Part shown: in pieces, positions 9,539 through 19,305 of the stretch
Layout: each line of letters opens with the position of its first letter
Position numbering within the stretch: position 1 is the first letter of the stretch
Source of the DNA: QPIN01 sp965224575
GTDB lineage: Bacteria > Pseudomonadota > Gammaproteobacteria > Methylococcales > Methylomonadaceae
Length of the DNA stretch: 64,000 nucleotides
Reading direction: 5' to 3'
Assembly: GCA_965224575.1 (NCBI GenBank)
Contig: CBDCZQ010000006.1
Location: 62,001-126,000 of the forward strand
Position numbers and translations under genes: made by a program
Notes under the pieces: generated by a model
The model's database searches: none
What the model was told of the DNA's origin: nothing
The model's input: the letters and a program-made list of their open reading frames with translations, nothing else

Positions 9539-9732
9539 CTAAACCCAATAAATTTATAGGTATAAGTTCACAGATTTAGTTATCTATCTGTTTTCTTACT
9601 AAAAGCAAGGCAGATAGAAAGGAGGAGTACTTTATCAAATGGATACAGGAAATGATACAACACTGTTTATCTGAAAAATTGACCAAGTGGAGTATATTTT
9701 AAAGATAAACTGACTCCCAAATTAACCTGAAA

Positions 9733-10686
9733 TCAGCTTGCAGCAATCATTTTTTTAAGATTTTTTGGCATTGAGAAAACAACTTTCTCTTCGATTCCCT
9801 GAATTTCAACAGCCCCAGTTCCTCCCCATTGCTTTAGCTGATCTATAACCTCTTGTACTAACACTTCTGGTGCGGATGCTCCGGCTGACACTCCAACAAT
9901 TAAAACATCTTTAAACCATGACTCCTTCATATCTTTTGCAGTATCAATTAAATAAGCAGTTTTGCCTAATTGCACAGCTATTTCTCGTAAACGATTAGAA
10001 TTTGAACTATTAGGAGACCCAACAACCAAAATAACATCCGCTGTTTCAGCTAATTCATGTACCGCATCCTGACGATTTTGTGTAGCATAACAAATATCAT
10101 CTTTTTTCTGCTCCTGAATATCAGGAAAGTATTTATGCAACGCATCAACCATAATTTTAGTATCAGTCATTGATAAAGTAGTCTGGGTTACATAGGCTAG
10201 ATCTTTAGAATTATTAACTTTTAAGTTTTTAACATCCTCTGGCGTTTCCACCAAATACATCCCTCCTGTTTCAGCAATTTTTTCATATTGACCCATGGTG
10301 CCTTCTACTTCTGGATGTCCAGCATGACCTATAAGTATTGCCTCACGACCATCTTTTGCATGTTTAGCAACTTGCATATGCACTTTTGTCACTAGTGGAC
10401 AGGTTGCATCAAATACCGTTAAATTACGATCTTTAGACTCTTGCTGCACTTGTTTTGATACACCATGCGCACTAAAGATTAAATAAGACCCTTCCGGCAC
10501 CTCACTCACATCTTCTATAAATACAGCACCTTTATCTCTTAATCCTTCTACAACCGTTCGATTATGTACAACTTCATGCCGTACATAAATAGGCGCTCCA
10601 AAACTTTCTAAAGCCTGATCAACAATTTCTATTGCGCGGTCTACACCAGCACAAAATCCACGAGGGTTAGCGAGTTTAATTTGCAT
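9733..10686 (-). CDS. ispH: 4-hydroxy-3-methylbut-2-enyl diphosphate reductase
   Basis: 317 residues, the usual IspH length. The three conserved cysteines that bind the Fe-S cluster are in GFCAGVDRAI (about residue 12), FDATCPLVTKVH (about 96) and ICYATQNRQDAV (about 197). IspH is the last enzyme of the MEP isoprenoid pathway and produces IPP and DMAPP. It is on the minus strand upstream of the heat-shock operon, separated from grpE by 264 bp, and divergent from the moeA pair. Confidence 0.97.
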   Translation of the reverse strand: MQIKLANPRGFCAGVDRAIEIVDQALESFGAPIYVRHEVVHNRTVVEGLRDKGAVFIEDVSEVPEGSYLIFSAHGVSKQVQQESKDRNLTVFDATCPLVTKVHMQVAKHAKDGREAILIGHAGHPEVEGTMGQYEKIAETGGMYLVETPEDVKNLKVNNSKDLAYVTQTTLSMTDTKIMVDALHKYFPDIQEQKKDDICYATQNRQDAVHELAETADVILVVGSPNSSNSNRLREIAVQLGKTAYLIDTAKDMKESWFKDVLIVGVSAGASAPEVLVQEVIDQLKQWGGTGAVEIQGIEEKVVFSMPKNLKKMIAAS

Positions 10687-10821
10687 ATCTTGACTTCATT
10701 ACTTGGTTAATTTAGGGATATTTTAACGTAACTCTAGAATTATGACTAAATTTAATAAAAACTAATTCAAAATGGCGCTGAACATTTCATTTCCAATTCT
10801 TAAGCGTATAAAATAGCAGTT

Positions 10822-12087
10822 ATGAATATGACCGAAATGAAACTTACTAATAAAAAACTCGCCATTGATGATGTTCGAATGCGAGGGTTTAAAAAACGTT
10901 CACCAATTGAAGATGTAATGGCTTGGTTAGATCAGCAGACTTTTGATTTACCCAAACAAACAATCCCTTTGCAAGAAGCTGCCGGCAGAGTTATTACGAG
11001 CAATGTTATTAGCCAATTTAATATTCCAGGATTTAATCGCTCAATGATGGATGGTTATGCCATTGTTGCATCTGATGCTCAAGGTGCGTCATCCTATAAT
11101 CAACTTGAACTAAAAGTTATTGGTAAATCCATGCCTGGACAAGGATCTAATGCTAAAGTTGTTTCTGGGTCTACGATTAGAATCATGACAGGAGCGCCTG
11201 TTCCTGAAGGTGCAGATGCTGTTTTACCCGCTGAAAATGTTGATGCAGATGATCATTCTATTTTTATCATGGAAAATGTAGCTGAAGGTCGAAATATTGG
11301 TCGTATAGGTGAAGACATTTCATTAGGTTCCACAATAATTAAAAAAGGAAGACGCTTACGAGCACAGGATATTGCTCTTCTGGCCTCTGTCGGCGAAAAA
11401 AATGTGTCTGTCTATAGAAAACCACGAATTAGTATTGTCGTGACTGGAAATGAAATACTTGAGATAGGCACACCTCCTCAAGGCTATCAAATCGTAAATT
11501 CTAATGGCCCCATGTTAGAAGCACTCAGTAACAGGGATGGCGGCATTACCATCAAATCCTCTATTGTTGCTGATGATCCAGAATTAATTCGCCAAGTCAT
11601 GCTTGAAGATTATGATATTTTATTAATCACAGGAGGCACCAGTGTGGGTGAAGAAGACATGGCTCCTTTATTACTGGCAGAACTAGGAGATCTAGCTATT
11701 CATGGGGTTGCAATGCGCCCCAGCAGATCAGCTGGAATGGGGTCAATAGGAAACAAACAGGTATTCTTACTTCCAGGCAACCCTGTCGCCTGCTTGTGTG
11801 CTTATGATTTTTTTGCTGGTAGCTTAATTCGTCGTCTTTCTGGACACACAAAAAATGGACCTTATCGCTCAGTACATAAAGTATTAAAACAAAAGATAGT
11901 TTCAGTCATTGGTAGAACTGATTATGCACGTATTCGATTGTCTGAAAATTTTGTTGAACCTATTGCGATAAGTGGTGCCGCTATCCTTAGCTCTACAACC
12001 CAAGCCGATGGCTTTGTGATTATTCCAGCGGATAGTGAAGGCTATCCTCCTGAAACAGAAGTTGAAGTTTTTCTTTACGATAATTAA
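10822..12087 (+). CDS. moeA: Molybdopterin molybdenumtransferase MoeA, copy 1
   Basis: 421 residues with the MoeA order of domains. The N-terminal linker leads into FNRSMMDGYAIVASDA; a MoCF-type domain with TGNEILEIG and LITGGTSVGEED follows at about residues 205-300, and a C-terminal beta domain ends the protein. MoeA inserts molybdate (or tungstate) into adenylated molybdopterin. No clear Shine-Dalgarno sequence precedes the ATG at 10822. A TATAAAAT box at 10807-10814 is so close that the message could be nearly leaderless, or translation may start at Met3 or Met6. A second, divergent moeA follows after 10 bp. Confidence 0.93.
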   Translation: MNMTEMKLTNKKLAIDDVRMRGFKKRSPIEDVMAWLDQQTFDLPKQTIPLQEAAGRVITSNVISQFNIPGFNRSMMDGYAIVASDAQGASSYNQLELKVIGKSMPGQGSNAKVVSGSTIRIMTGAPVPEGADAVLPAENVDADDHSIFIMENVAEGRNIGRIGEDISLGSTIIKKGRRLRAQDIALLASVGEKNVSVYRKPRISIVVTGNEILEIGTPPQGYQIVNSNGPMLEALSNRDGGITIKSSIVADDPELIRQVMLEDYDILLITGGTSVGEEDMAPLLLAELGDLAIHGVAMRPSRSAGMGSIGNKQVFLLPGNPVACLCAYDFFAGSLIRRLSGHTKNGPYRSVHKVLKQKIVSVIGRTDYARIRLSENFVEPIAISGAAILSSTTQADGFVIIPADSEGYPPETEVEVFLYDN

Positions 12088-12097
12088 GCAAATAAAA

Positions 12098-14074
12098 ATG
12101 GAACAACAAAAACAATTCCTCAATGTAATTGATCGTGATTTAGCAAAATCCCGTTTTGAAGCCGCTATTTCCCTAGAGCCTTTAGGAGAAGAACTTATTG
12201 ATTTGCATCTGGCTTTAGGCCGAGTACTATCCAGAGATATTATAGCCAACGTTAATGTTCCCTCCTTTGACCGCTCAAACCTTGACGGTTTTGCTGTAAA
12301 AGCAAATGATACGGTAGGCGCTGAAGAACACAATCCAATTTATATAAAGTTACAATCTGAACAAGTTGCAGCCGGCTCTGCACCTAAGCATGAAATCACA
12401 TCCGGATTAGCAACAGCTATTGCCACAGGTGGTATGTTACCAAGAGGTGCTGATGCTATTGTAATGGTAGAAAATGCAGATATTCGCGACGAAAAATTAA
12501 TGGTTTTAAAAGCTGTTAGCCCTGGCACAGGCGTCGCCTTTGCAGGAACCGATGTTTCAAGTGGTGAAACTATACTTTATAAAGGAGATTTATTAACCAG
12601 CCGAGAAACCGGAATATTAGCCGCCATTGGTGAACTTAAAATATATGTCTGGAGCCGTCCAAAAATAGCCATAATCTCTACAGGTAATGAAATTATTGCA
12701 CCAGGAGAATCCATGACTCCTGGGTTTGTTTATGATTCAAATTCTCGCATTATTGCAGATGCGGTTAAAGAACTTGGCGGTCAGCCTATTGAATTAGGCA
12801 TTGTCAATGATGATCTTACTCAGTTAAGAGAAAAAATTTCAACCGCGTTAACGACAGCTGACATGGTTTTACTCTCTGGTGGAACAAGCAAAGGTCAAGG
12901 GGATATTTCTTACCAAGCTGTTTACGAACTTACCAACCCCGGAGTTATTGTCCATGGTGTAGCTTTAAAACCAGGAAAACCAATCTGCCTTGCCGCAACA
13001 AAAGGAAAACCTGTTGTCGTTTTACCCGGCTTCCCTACTTCGGCAATATTTACTTTTCATGAATTTATCGCACCAGTCCTTCGTCAGTTAGCAGGCTTAT
13101 CGCCCACCAGCCAAAGTATTGAAACGGCAGAACTTGCAGTACATGTTAATTCTGATGTTGGCCGTACAGAATTTCTTTTAGTCCGCTTACTGGAAAACAC
13201 AGTAGATTCATCAGACCAAAAACATCCATCATTAATAGCTTACCCTATTGGAAAAGGCTCAGGGAGTGTAACAACATTTAGCCATGCTGATGGCTTTGTT
13301 CGTATAGATCGTCACGTAGAATTATTAGAAGCAGGGAGTGAAGTAGAAGTACAATTGATAAGTCGTGACACAAAACCAGCTGACCTCGTCATTATTGGAA
13401 GCCACTGCGCTGGCCTTGATCTACTAATCAGCTTGCTTAAAACCAAAGGTATTAATACTCGTTTTATGTCAGTAGGTTCTTCAGCAGGGCTAAATGCTGT
13501 AAAAAGAGGCCAATGTGATATTGCAGGTGTACACCTGTTTGATCCAGATAGCAAAACTTATAACCACCCATTTATTAGCGACGGCTTAAGTTTAATTCGA
13601 GGCTATCGCCGACAACAAGGCTTACTTTTTAGAAAAAACGATCCCCGTTTCCAAGGTAATAATGCAGAAGAGATTATAAATAATATTAAGAATGACCCGT
13701 CATGCTTAATGATTAACCGCAATACAGGAAGTGGTACTCGCGTTTTAATTGATCAATTGCTTGAGGGAAGCAAACCTAATGGTTATCTAGTCCAAACCAG
13801 TAATCACCGAGCGGTAATGGCGGCTATTCAGCAAAATAGAGCAGACTGGGGCATTGCCATTCAATCAGTTGCAGATGATAAAAACATTGGTTTTTTACCC
13901 ATTAAAGATGAGCACTATGATTTTGTGGTTTCGAATTCTAAACTACAAAAAAAATCAATCCAAACCTTTCTACACTTACTTAAAGATGAGCAAGTCATCG
14001 CATCTTTCAAGGAAATAAATCTTATCGCTGATTTATCAATGGGAAATTTACTGTCTAAAAACTGTAAGACATAA
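12098..14074 (+). CDS. MoeA fused to a C-terminal periplasmic-binding-protein-like domain, copy 2
   Basis: I choose the start MEQQKQFLNVIDRDLAKSRF (12098), which lies 10 bp after the first moeA; an upstream in-frame ATG would overlap that gene. Of 658 residues, about 1-420 form a MoeA protein (SFDRSNLDGFAVKAND, STGNEIIAPGE, LLSGGTSKGQGD). About residues 430-658 match the PBP-like domain (PF12727 type), with VIIGSHCAGLDLL, the NRNTGSGTR motif and AAIQQNRADWGIA. Such MoeA-PBP fusions are known in Mo/W-using bacteria. The extra domain may bind an oxyanion or regulatory ligand. Two adjacent moeA genes suggest separate roles, for example Mo versus W. Confidence 0.9.
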   Translation: MEQQKQFLNVIDRDLAKSRFEAAISLEPLGEELIDLHLALGRVLSRDIIANVNVPSFDRSNLDGFAVKANDTVGAEEHNPIYIKLQSEQVAAGSAPKHEITSGLATAIATGGMLPRGADAIVMVENADIRDEKLMVLKAVSPGTGVAFAGTDVSSGETILYKGDLLTSRETGILAAIGELKIYVWSRPKIAIISTGNEIIAPGESMTPGFVYDSNSRIIADAVKELGGQPIELGIVNDDLTQLREKISTALTTADMVLLSGGTSKGQGDISYQAVYELTNPGVIVHGVALKPGKPICLAATKGKPVVVLPGFPTSAIFTFHEFIAPVLRQLAGLSPTSQSIETAELAVHVNSDVGRTEFLLVRLLENTVDSSDQKHPSLIAYPIGKGSGSVTTFSHADGFVRIDRHVELLEAGSEVEVQLISRDTKPADLVIIGSHCAGLDLLISLLKTKGINTRFMSVGSSAGLNAVKRGQCDIAGVHLFDPDSKTYNHPFISDGLSLIRGYRRQQGLLFRKNDPRFQGNNAEEIINNIKNDPSCLMINRNTGSGTRVLIDQLLEGSKPNGYLVQTSNHRAVMAAIQQNRADWGIAIQSVADDKNIGFLPIKDEHYDFVVSNSKLQKKSIQTFLHLLKDEQVIASFKEINLIADLSMGNLLSKNCKT

Positions 14075-14095
14075 CCATAACACCGATTAAAAACA

Positions 14096-14184
14096 GGTAG
14101 GTTGGGCGGCTGTCTCTTTGGCAACCCAGCACTCCTTTTGCTAAGGATGTTGGGTTAACGATAGAGCTGTTAGCCCAACCTACC
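14096..14184 (+). repeat. Hairpin-rich repeat family A, copy A1
   Basis: An element of about 89 bp with ends GGTAGGTTGGGC and GCCCAACCTACC as inverted repeats. Inside are two hairpins, one built from TTGGGTTAAC / GTTAGCCCAA and one from TTGGCAACCCAG-type arms. It is in the opposite orientation to copies A3-A8. It lies between convergent genes, where it may act as a terminator. Confidence 0.8.
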
Positions 14185-14208
14185 ATTCTTTACTTCTAAT
14201 TAATCAAT

Positions 14209-15921
14209 TTATTTAGAGAAGCTAGAGACAAAAACACCTTGACTAGGGTTATAAAAAGTTCCTGATGGAGTTTGTTCAAGACGTACCGCACGAACCATAT
14301 AATAACTACCTCCCTTAGATTGAGTCTTATCTACATAATTAGTTGACTGTACTAACGCAGAGGTTAAGCGTGTAAAAGGCCCTTTCATATTCTTTGATTT
14401 ATAAACATGATAACCTTCTACTGGTGCAGAAGCAGCAGTCCACTCTAAATTGGTAACACCTTTGTCTATTAATGCAAATAATTTACTAGCTGGAGGTACA
14501 GCATAAAGACGTAAAGAAGGATCTCCCATTAAATTAACATGTACACGACCTTTAAAGGAATAAGAACCCGCTGGTGAATATTCTTCTGTATAGTTATTTT
14601 GTGTGCGAAATGCACTGTAGCCAATTGTTTTCCCCATTCCCATATGATGAAAAAACCAGTAAGGCCTTGATCCCCATGCACTGACTAGACCATATTCAGG
14701 CATTGCTAGCATTGCTCGCATGGGATTATTATTGAATGCCCATTGTTGTTTTAAGCTTCCAAAATTAATTGTGAATGCAACTTTAAAATTATAGCCGGGG
14801 TAGTTTTTTCCACTATAATCGCCAAACACCACCCCCCATGTGTAAGGAGCTTTTGTGGCTTCTCTATTCCAGTTAACCCACTTTTCTTCAGATAAAGCTT
14901 CAACCTCATTTATATCTTTAGTATGGTATAAAGAATGTAAAATACCATGTTCCATAGATAACGAACTTACCATAGTCGATTTTGCAATAATGGCATTACG
15001 AGTGTCTTTAACTAAGCCGTGTCTCCAGAAATGGTCTTTTCGTAAATAATTTTCTAACAATTCTACTTCGCTTTTATTCCAGGCTGGCATATCGGCAAAA
15101 TCGACTCTTCCGACTTGAAGTTCTACTGTAAAATCAGAAGGTATATTTTGATCATAAATACCATCACTAGGCACATTAACTTTAGGGATATTCAAAGTTG
15201 AATCAGTCCATTTGCCATTTACGTCGCTATAAAAAAGATCTGTCGCATGGGGCTGAGGGTTATGTCCATCCGGTGCTTGAAGACCACTTTTTACAACAGG
15301 CAAATGACCAAATAAAAAAAGCATTTTGGTGTTGAGCGTATCTTCTTTATATTTTTTGACAATCCAGCTTTTAAGGCTTTCGGCTATACCTCGTCCATGA
15401 CGAGGTGAGTCATGACGAATAACTGTCCAGCCATCTCCAGCAAGATCTTGTTCTAAACGTTCCAGTTGAACTGAAAGTGGTTTCGCAATGGTATTATCAA
15501 CAACAAGAAGAATTTTTCCTCTGTTATCTATCAAAGGAGCTTCCATGCCTGATGTAATATACATACTGACACTCTCATACTTTTTATCGCTTTTAGGCCT
15601 GTATATTTTATACTCATAAACGACACCTACTTTAACATCAATATCTTTGTAGATCCGGTATGGAGGGCGAACTAATGCAATAGGCTCACCCCAATTAGAG
15701 AGTTTCTTATCGTCTAAAACACGACGATATATCACAATAATAGAGTTAGGTTGCTGCTTATCCCATGAGAGGGTAATTTGGGGCAGCGGTACTTTCTCAG
15801 TATTAACTTCCAAATGCAAAACTTTGCGTTCTGCCGACCATGCATTTGTGAAAGTTATAATTAATATAAAGAAGCTTAAAAGAGTTTTTTTTAGTGCAGA
15901 TTGAAATAAAGGATTAGTCAT
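14209..15921 (-). CDS. Exported C25-peptidase-like protein with fibronectin-type-III-like domains
   Basis: 570 residues with a Sec signal peptide (hydrophobic to about residue 28, ending NAWSA). A fibronectin-III-like segment (about 35-125) is followed by a region resembling gingipain-type C25 peptidases: KMLFLFGHLPV, the VDFADMPAWNKSE stretch and the closing NLMGDPSLRLY. A second Fn3-like segment ends the protein (about 478-565). I do not see a convincing catalytic Cys in the usual context, so it may be a non-peptidase relative. It is the last gene of a minus-strand block with two lipoproteins and a glycosyltransferase-like gene, suggesting a cell-surface role. Confidence 0.6.
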   Translation of the reverse strand: MTNPLFQSALKKTLLSFFILIITFTNAWSAERKVLHLEVNTEKVPLPQITLSWDKQQPNSIIVIYRRVLDDKKLSNWGEPIALVRPPYRIYKDIDVKVGVVYEYKIYRPKSDKKYESVSMYITSGMEAPLIDNRGKILLVVDNTIAKPLSVQLERLEQDLAGDGWTVIRHDSPRHGRGIAESLKSWIVKKYKEDTLNTKMLFLFGHLPVVKSGLQAPDGHNPQPHATDLFYSDVNGKWTDSTLNIPKVNVPSDGIYDQNIPSDFTVELQVGRVDFADMPAWNKSEVELLENYLRKDHFWRHGLVKDTRNAIIAKSTMVSSLSMEHGILHSLYHTKDINEVEALSEEKWVNWNREATKAPYTWGVVFGDYSGKNYPGYNFKVAFTINFGSLKQQWAFNNNPMRAMLAMPEYGLVSAWGSRPYWFFHHMGMGKTIGYSAFRTQNNYTEEYSPAGSYSFKGRVHVNLMGDPSLRLYAVPPASKLFALIDKGVTNLEWTAASAPVEGYHVYKSKNMKGPFTRLTSALVQSTNYVDKTQSKGGSYYMVRAVRLEQTPSGTFYNPSQGVFVSSFSK

Positions 15922-15946
15922 TTATGTTCTAACCGTTAATAAAAAT

Positions 15947-16456
15947 CTATTTAAACTCAACATAAACATATTTTCTATCCCAGTTTTCTGTCCCAAACGT
16001 TTTAATACTAATGACGTAAGCACCAGAAGGTATAAAGTCACTTGTTAAAAACTCTTCATTTTTAACGGCTCCTGCACCATTAATGATGACATCTTTTGAA
16101 ACAGTTAATTCATTTGTTGAATCTAAATTTTGGTCATCCAGGGCATAAACATAGACATCTGCTTCCTGTTCATCATCTACATGACCAATAAAATCATTCG
16201 AAATTTTATTATCTTCAACTACTACATCTAAATCACCTTCAGCCTTCCCTTTAACCATCCACTTTACATTTCTATATCTGGAGAAGCCTTTTAGACTTGC
16301 AATAGAAGATTTATTCTCAATTTTTACAACCTCTAATCCATTAATTTTTGCATCAAAATAATACCCTTCATACCAAGGTACTTTCCTAGCACAGCCTATG
16401 GAAGCATATAAAATCATAATACTAAAAAGAACTTGTCTAAAAATATTTTTTTTCAT
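15947..16456 (-). CDS. Putative lipoprotein, function unknown
   Basis: 169 residues. The N-terminus MKKNIFRQVLFSIMILYASIGCARK is a lipoprotein signal with a probable lipobox ending at Cys22 (ASIGC). The mature part is mostly beta-rich by appearance, with no motif I recognise; the C-terminus GAYVISIKTFGTENWDRKYV resembles an Ig- or PKD-like beta-sandwich strand pattern. It lies 25 bp upstream of the C25-like gene and 28 bp downstream of the glycosyltransferase-like gene, so the block is probably co-transcribed. Confidence 0.6.
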   Translation of the reverse strand: MKKNIFRQVLFSIMILYASIGCARKVPWYEGYYFDAKINGLEVVKIENKSSIASLKGFSRYRNVKWMVKGKAEGDLDVVVEDNKISNDFIGHVDDEQEADVYVYALDDQNLDSTNELTVSKDVIINGAGAVKNEEFLTSDFIPSGAYVISIKTFGTENWDRKYVYVEFK

Positions 16457-16484
16457 TTAAAACCTATTCCTTATTGCACTAAAT

Positions 16485-17585
16485 TTACATTAAAGATTGA
16501 ATATGATTTGCACAAATTTCAACACCCTTTTCCACCTCAAAAGTCTTATTCATAGTGGGTTGAGATAACAGCATATCAATTTTATCTTCCGTCAACCCCC
16601 GTTCAAATTCTACGCGATCAATTTCTAAAACATTGTTATTGTCTTTACACCATTTAAGCATAATGTCATGTTCTGGCCAATCTGCCCTTGCAACATAAAA
16701 TAATGGGGTTTGATTAACGACACTTTCGACGACCATACCATAGCCTGTTTTTGTTAAAACAATATCTACTGATGCCATAATATCTGAAAAATCCAGACCA
16801 ATTGTATCTGCATGATAATATCCTTCAGGTAAAGGATTATTCCCTGTCACTATATAAATCACTTGATCAATCTGTGGCCATTGATCAAAAGTTATCTCTG
16901 CATCCATTCCTCCCATAGAAATTAAAATAAGTTTTTTGCCTATAAAATGAGGATAATCATTCTCTAGAACCTGGCGTTTTGACTTACCTTGCCTAACCAC
17001 AAAAGGCACACTCACTGTATTATCCAAAAACAACATGGGTAAATGAGGAGTCATTTGTAAAAATAGATTAGCCGACTGATAGGCTGAAACCATTTGATTA
17101 AAAATATCTTCCCCTGCTTTATCCTGACTGCCAAAAACCTGCCAAATTGATGCCCAATCCAATGAACATACTGCCACAGCAGAAATTCCAAGATTGGAAG
17201 CAGCTTGTAACGGTATATAGCTCACATTACTCAGCACTAAATCTGCTTTAAGAGCTTTAATTCTTTGCTCTTCAACATTAAGATGATTCACCCAGTTACT
17301 GTGTATATTTTTATAAGAGGTAATTGCTTTTTCCTGATCAACCTGCATCGCATCAATCATTGGCATTCCAATATCAGTATTTGTTTTATCATGTATATAA
17401 CAAAATTGTAATGCAGGGATTTTATTAGCTATTCGGGTAGTAACAATGTTTTCGGGAATTGAGGTAATTATTTTGAACTGAACTTCTTTCTCTTGTTGAT
17501 ATAAAGCAATGATTACCTCTATGGTCTGCGACAAATGGCCAAGGCCATGTCCTGTAATATAGACAGCTACTGTATACTTTGACAT
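16485..17585 (-). CDS. Glycosyltransferase-like protein (GT-B fold, MurG/YjiC-like)
   Basis: 366 residues. The N-terminus AVYITGHGLGHLSQTIEVI is the glycine/histidine acceptor-site motif of GT-B enzymes. The C-terminal half has LILISMGGMDAE, then DIVLTKTGYGMVVESV and TPLFYVARADWPEHD, which match the nucleotide-sugar-binding region of MurG/YjiC-type proteins and the kinase-associated glycosyltransferase-like domain. There is no signal peptide, so it is cytoplasmic. Donor and acceptor are unknown. Its place among lipoprotein and surface-protein genes suggests envelope glycan or protein modification. Confidence 0.65.
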   Translation of the reverse strand: MSKYTVAVYITGHGLGHLSQTIEVIIALYQQEKEVQFKIITSIPENIVTTRIANKIPALQFCYIHDKTNTDIGMPMIDAMQVDQEKAITSYKNIHSNWVNHLNVEEQRIKALKADLVLSNVSYIPLQAASNLGISAVAVCSLDWASIWQVFGSQDKAGEDIFNQMVSAYQSANLFLQMTPHLPMLFLDNTVSVPFVVRQGKSKRQVLENDYPHFIGKKLILISMGGMDAEITFDQWPQIDQVIYIVTGNNPLPEGYYHADTIGLDFSDIMASVDIVLTKTGYGMVVESVVNQTPLFYVARADWPEHDIMLKWCKDNNNVLEIDRVEFERGLTEDKIDMLLSQPTMNKTFEVEKGVEICANHIQSLM

Positions 17586-17675
17586 ATAAATTTTCTATCT
17601 CTAGCTTCACCAGCGGTCCTTATAGCAGTCCGCGTACAAGCGATTATTAGCCTACGGCAATAGATGCAACATAGT

Positions 17676-18575
17676 TTACTTATTAATATAGTCAACTATA
17701 TCAATAGAATACGACAACGGTCCATTACTTTTATTATCTTGATAAATTAAAAGTAATTTTGATAAACTTGGATTCAAAAAATATTTTTCAAGCCGAGGAG
17801 AACTGCTTTTTTCATTTAGAGTAACAATCGGCATTGTGCTTTGCACCTCTCCTGTTTTTACATCAATAACTTGAACGCCTGATATAAACCCATTTCCATC
17901 CTCAGTCTGGGTGCCGGATATAATTTTTGAGCTATCGGCACTAAGATAGGGACTATCTCCTAATAAACTAGCTGATATTTCATTTTCATCAATATCGTAG
18001 CTTGCTCCAGACATTCTCGAATATCCCGTTTTGGACTCAATCTTTGTCAACTTAATTTTATTTGTACCTTCTATATTTGAACAATTAGCAACATAAACTT
18101 TTGATTTTGAGTAATGATCAGGATCTCCAATAGTAAAAACACTAGCAGTCAAAACTTCCAAAATATTCATTGATATATTTGAAGCAGTTCTGGAAGCTGT
18201 CATGTCTTCAGCCCATTCTAGCTTAGTGTTTTTAAACCGATTGTTTATTTCAGCTTTAATTATCGGATCAGTGATTTCAATAAACTCTTTGCTTTTCGTA
18301 TTAAAAGTATAAGTGTGTATATAAGTACGCCTTGGTCTTGTCCCAGTAAATGCAATTAAATTATCTTCATACCAAATAGCCTGTCCCATAACAGGTACAT
18401 CCTTTGGCACTTTTGTAACATTGTCAGAAAGTAAGCTATTAGGGTAAGTAGGGGGATTGGGAACATTTACCTGATTAAATATAGGTGCAAAGAATTCAGC
18501 TTCTGGTACGTGTTTTTTTGTTGCGCAACCTGATAACAATAAGATTAGAATTGAAAATATTATTTGTTTCTTCAA
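17676..18575 (-). CDS. Putative lipoprotein with beta-propeller-like content, function unknown
   Basis: 299 residues with a lipoprotein signal (MKKQIIFSILILLLSGCATKK, lipobox LLSGC). The mature protein has repeated strand-like stretches such as IWYEDNLIAFTGTRPRR and DSSKIISGTQTEDGNG that recall TolB/WD40-like blades, but I cannot assign a family. It begins 28 bp after the decayed cytochrome tail at 18604-18894 and heads the minus-strand envelope block. This spacing suggests that it once followed a cytochrome gene in one operon. Confidence 0.55.
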   Translation of the reverse strand: MKKQIIFSILILLLSGCATKKHVPEAEFFAPIFNQVNVPNPPTYPNSLLSDNVTKVPKDVPVMGQAIWYEDNLIAFTGTRPRRTYIHTYTFNTKSKEFIEITDPIIKAEINNRFKNTKLEWAEDMTASRTASNISMNILEVLTASVFTIGDPDHYSKSKVYVANCSNIEGTNKIKLTKIESKTGYSRMSGASYDIDENEISASLLGDSPYLSADSSKIISGTQTEDGNGFISGVQVIDVKTGEVQSTMPIVTLNEKSSSPRLEKYFLNPSLSKLLLIYQDNKSNGPLSYSIDIVDYINK

Positions 18576-18603
18576 GGCAATTGTCTCCTGATCAATTTAT
18601 CTT

Positions 18604-18894
18604 TTATAACATACGAACAAACTGTAAAACATAAAAGTATACATAATTATGCTGATAAAACATACTGTTATCCACAGCACGGTGATTGTAGTGGCTAACA
18701 TGGGATATATCAGACCAATGCAAATAATCTACCCCAATATCCCTCACCTTATCTTCATGATGAAAATATTTATACTTAGGCATAGCTTCAAGGTTATGAC
18801 GATCTACACATAAAGTATCTTTCACATTTTTATGCCATAAGAAACTATTTAATGCGCTACCTTCAATATTCTCCTGTTTTTTATGATCAAGAAC
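18604..18894 (-). pseudogene. Decayed 3' fragment of a multihaem cytochrome gene
   Basis: 18711-18894 is an ungapped copy, about 92% identical by hand count, of 21705-21888, the 3' end of the 14-haem cytochrome gene. The encoded tail (VLDHKKQENIEG through DIGVDYLH) matches at about 55 of 59 residues. Its only haem motif is broken: CVDCH has become CVDRH. Where the large gene stops with TAG after DYLH, the fragment has TGG and reads on to a stop at 18604. It lacks everything upstream, so it is a remnant. It lies in the same orientation directly before a lipoprotein gene. Confidence 0.85.
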
Positions 18895-19305
18895 ACTACG
18901 TCTGATAGACAGTATTCACATAACCTTTAGAATTGAATGTCATCGGTTGCTTAACAATGTTGTCTAGCTTCGGTTCCCTAGTATCCATTTTTTACACGAT
19001 CTATAAAATTCAAATTTACATTATTGTTTTGAGGCATTCGTTCATAAATGCAATTTTTTAACTTTGAATCTCAGATAACCCCAAACCTCTCACCCAAAAA
19101 AATCACCCACTTGAAATGACTATACGGCAACTAAACAGTTTAAGAATGTAAAACGATTCATTAAACCTTAATAATGGATCCGTCATCCAGTGAACAGGAA
19201 ATTGGTTTTACTAGAAAGACAATAGAATACAAAACTTTGTTGTAGCAAAGCACTTAGTCACTCTATTTCTACAATCAGAATAGAGTTTGTTAAAGAGTAG
19301 ACATT
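18895..19305. other. Intergenic region between cytochrome remnant and terD
   Basis: No gene over 40 codons. A 30-codon minus-strand ORF (18987-18898, MDTREPKLDNIVKQPMTFNS...) has no ribosome-binding site and is probably chance or debris. A perfect 7-bp inverted repeat (CTCTATT / AATAGAG, 19261-19285) lies 20 bases before terD, followed by TTTGTT; it could be an operator or leader hairpin. Confidence 0.4.

Noticed and set aside
18898..18987. 30-codon minus-strand ORF before terD
   Set aside because: No ribosome-binding site, no recognisable motif, and it ends at the edge of the cytochrome fragment; probably debris.
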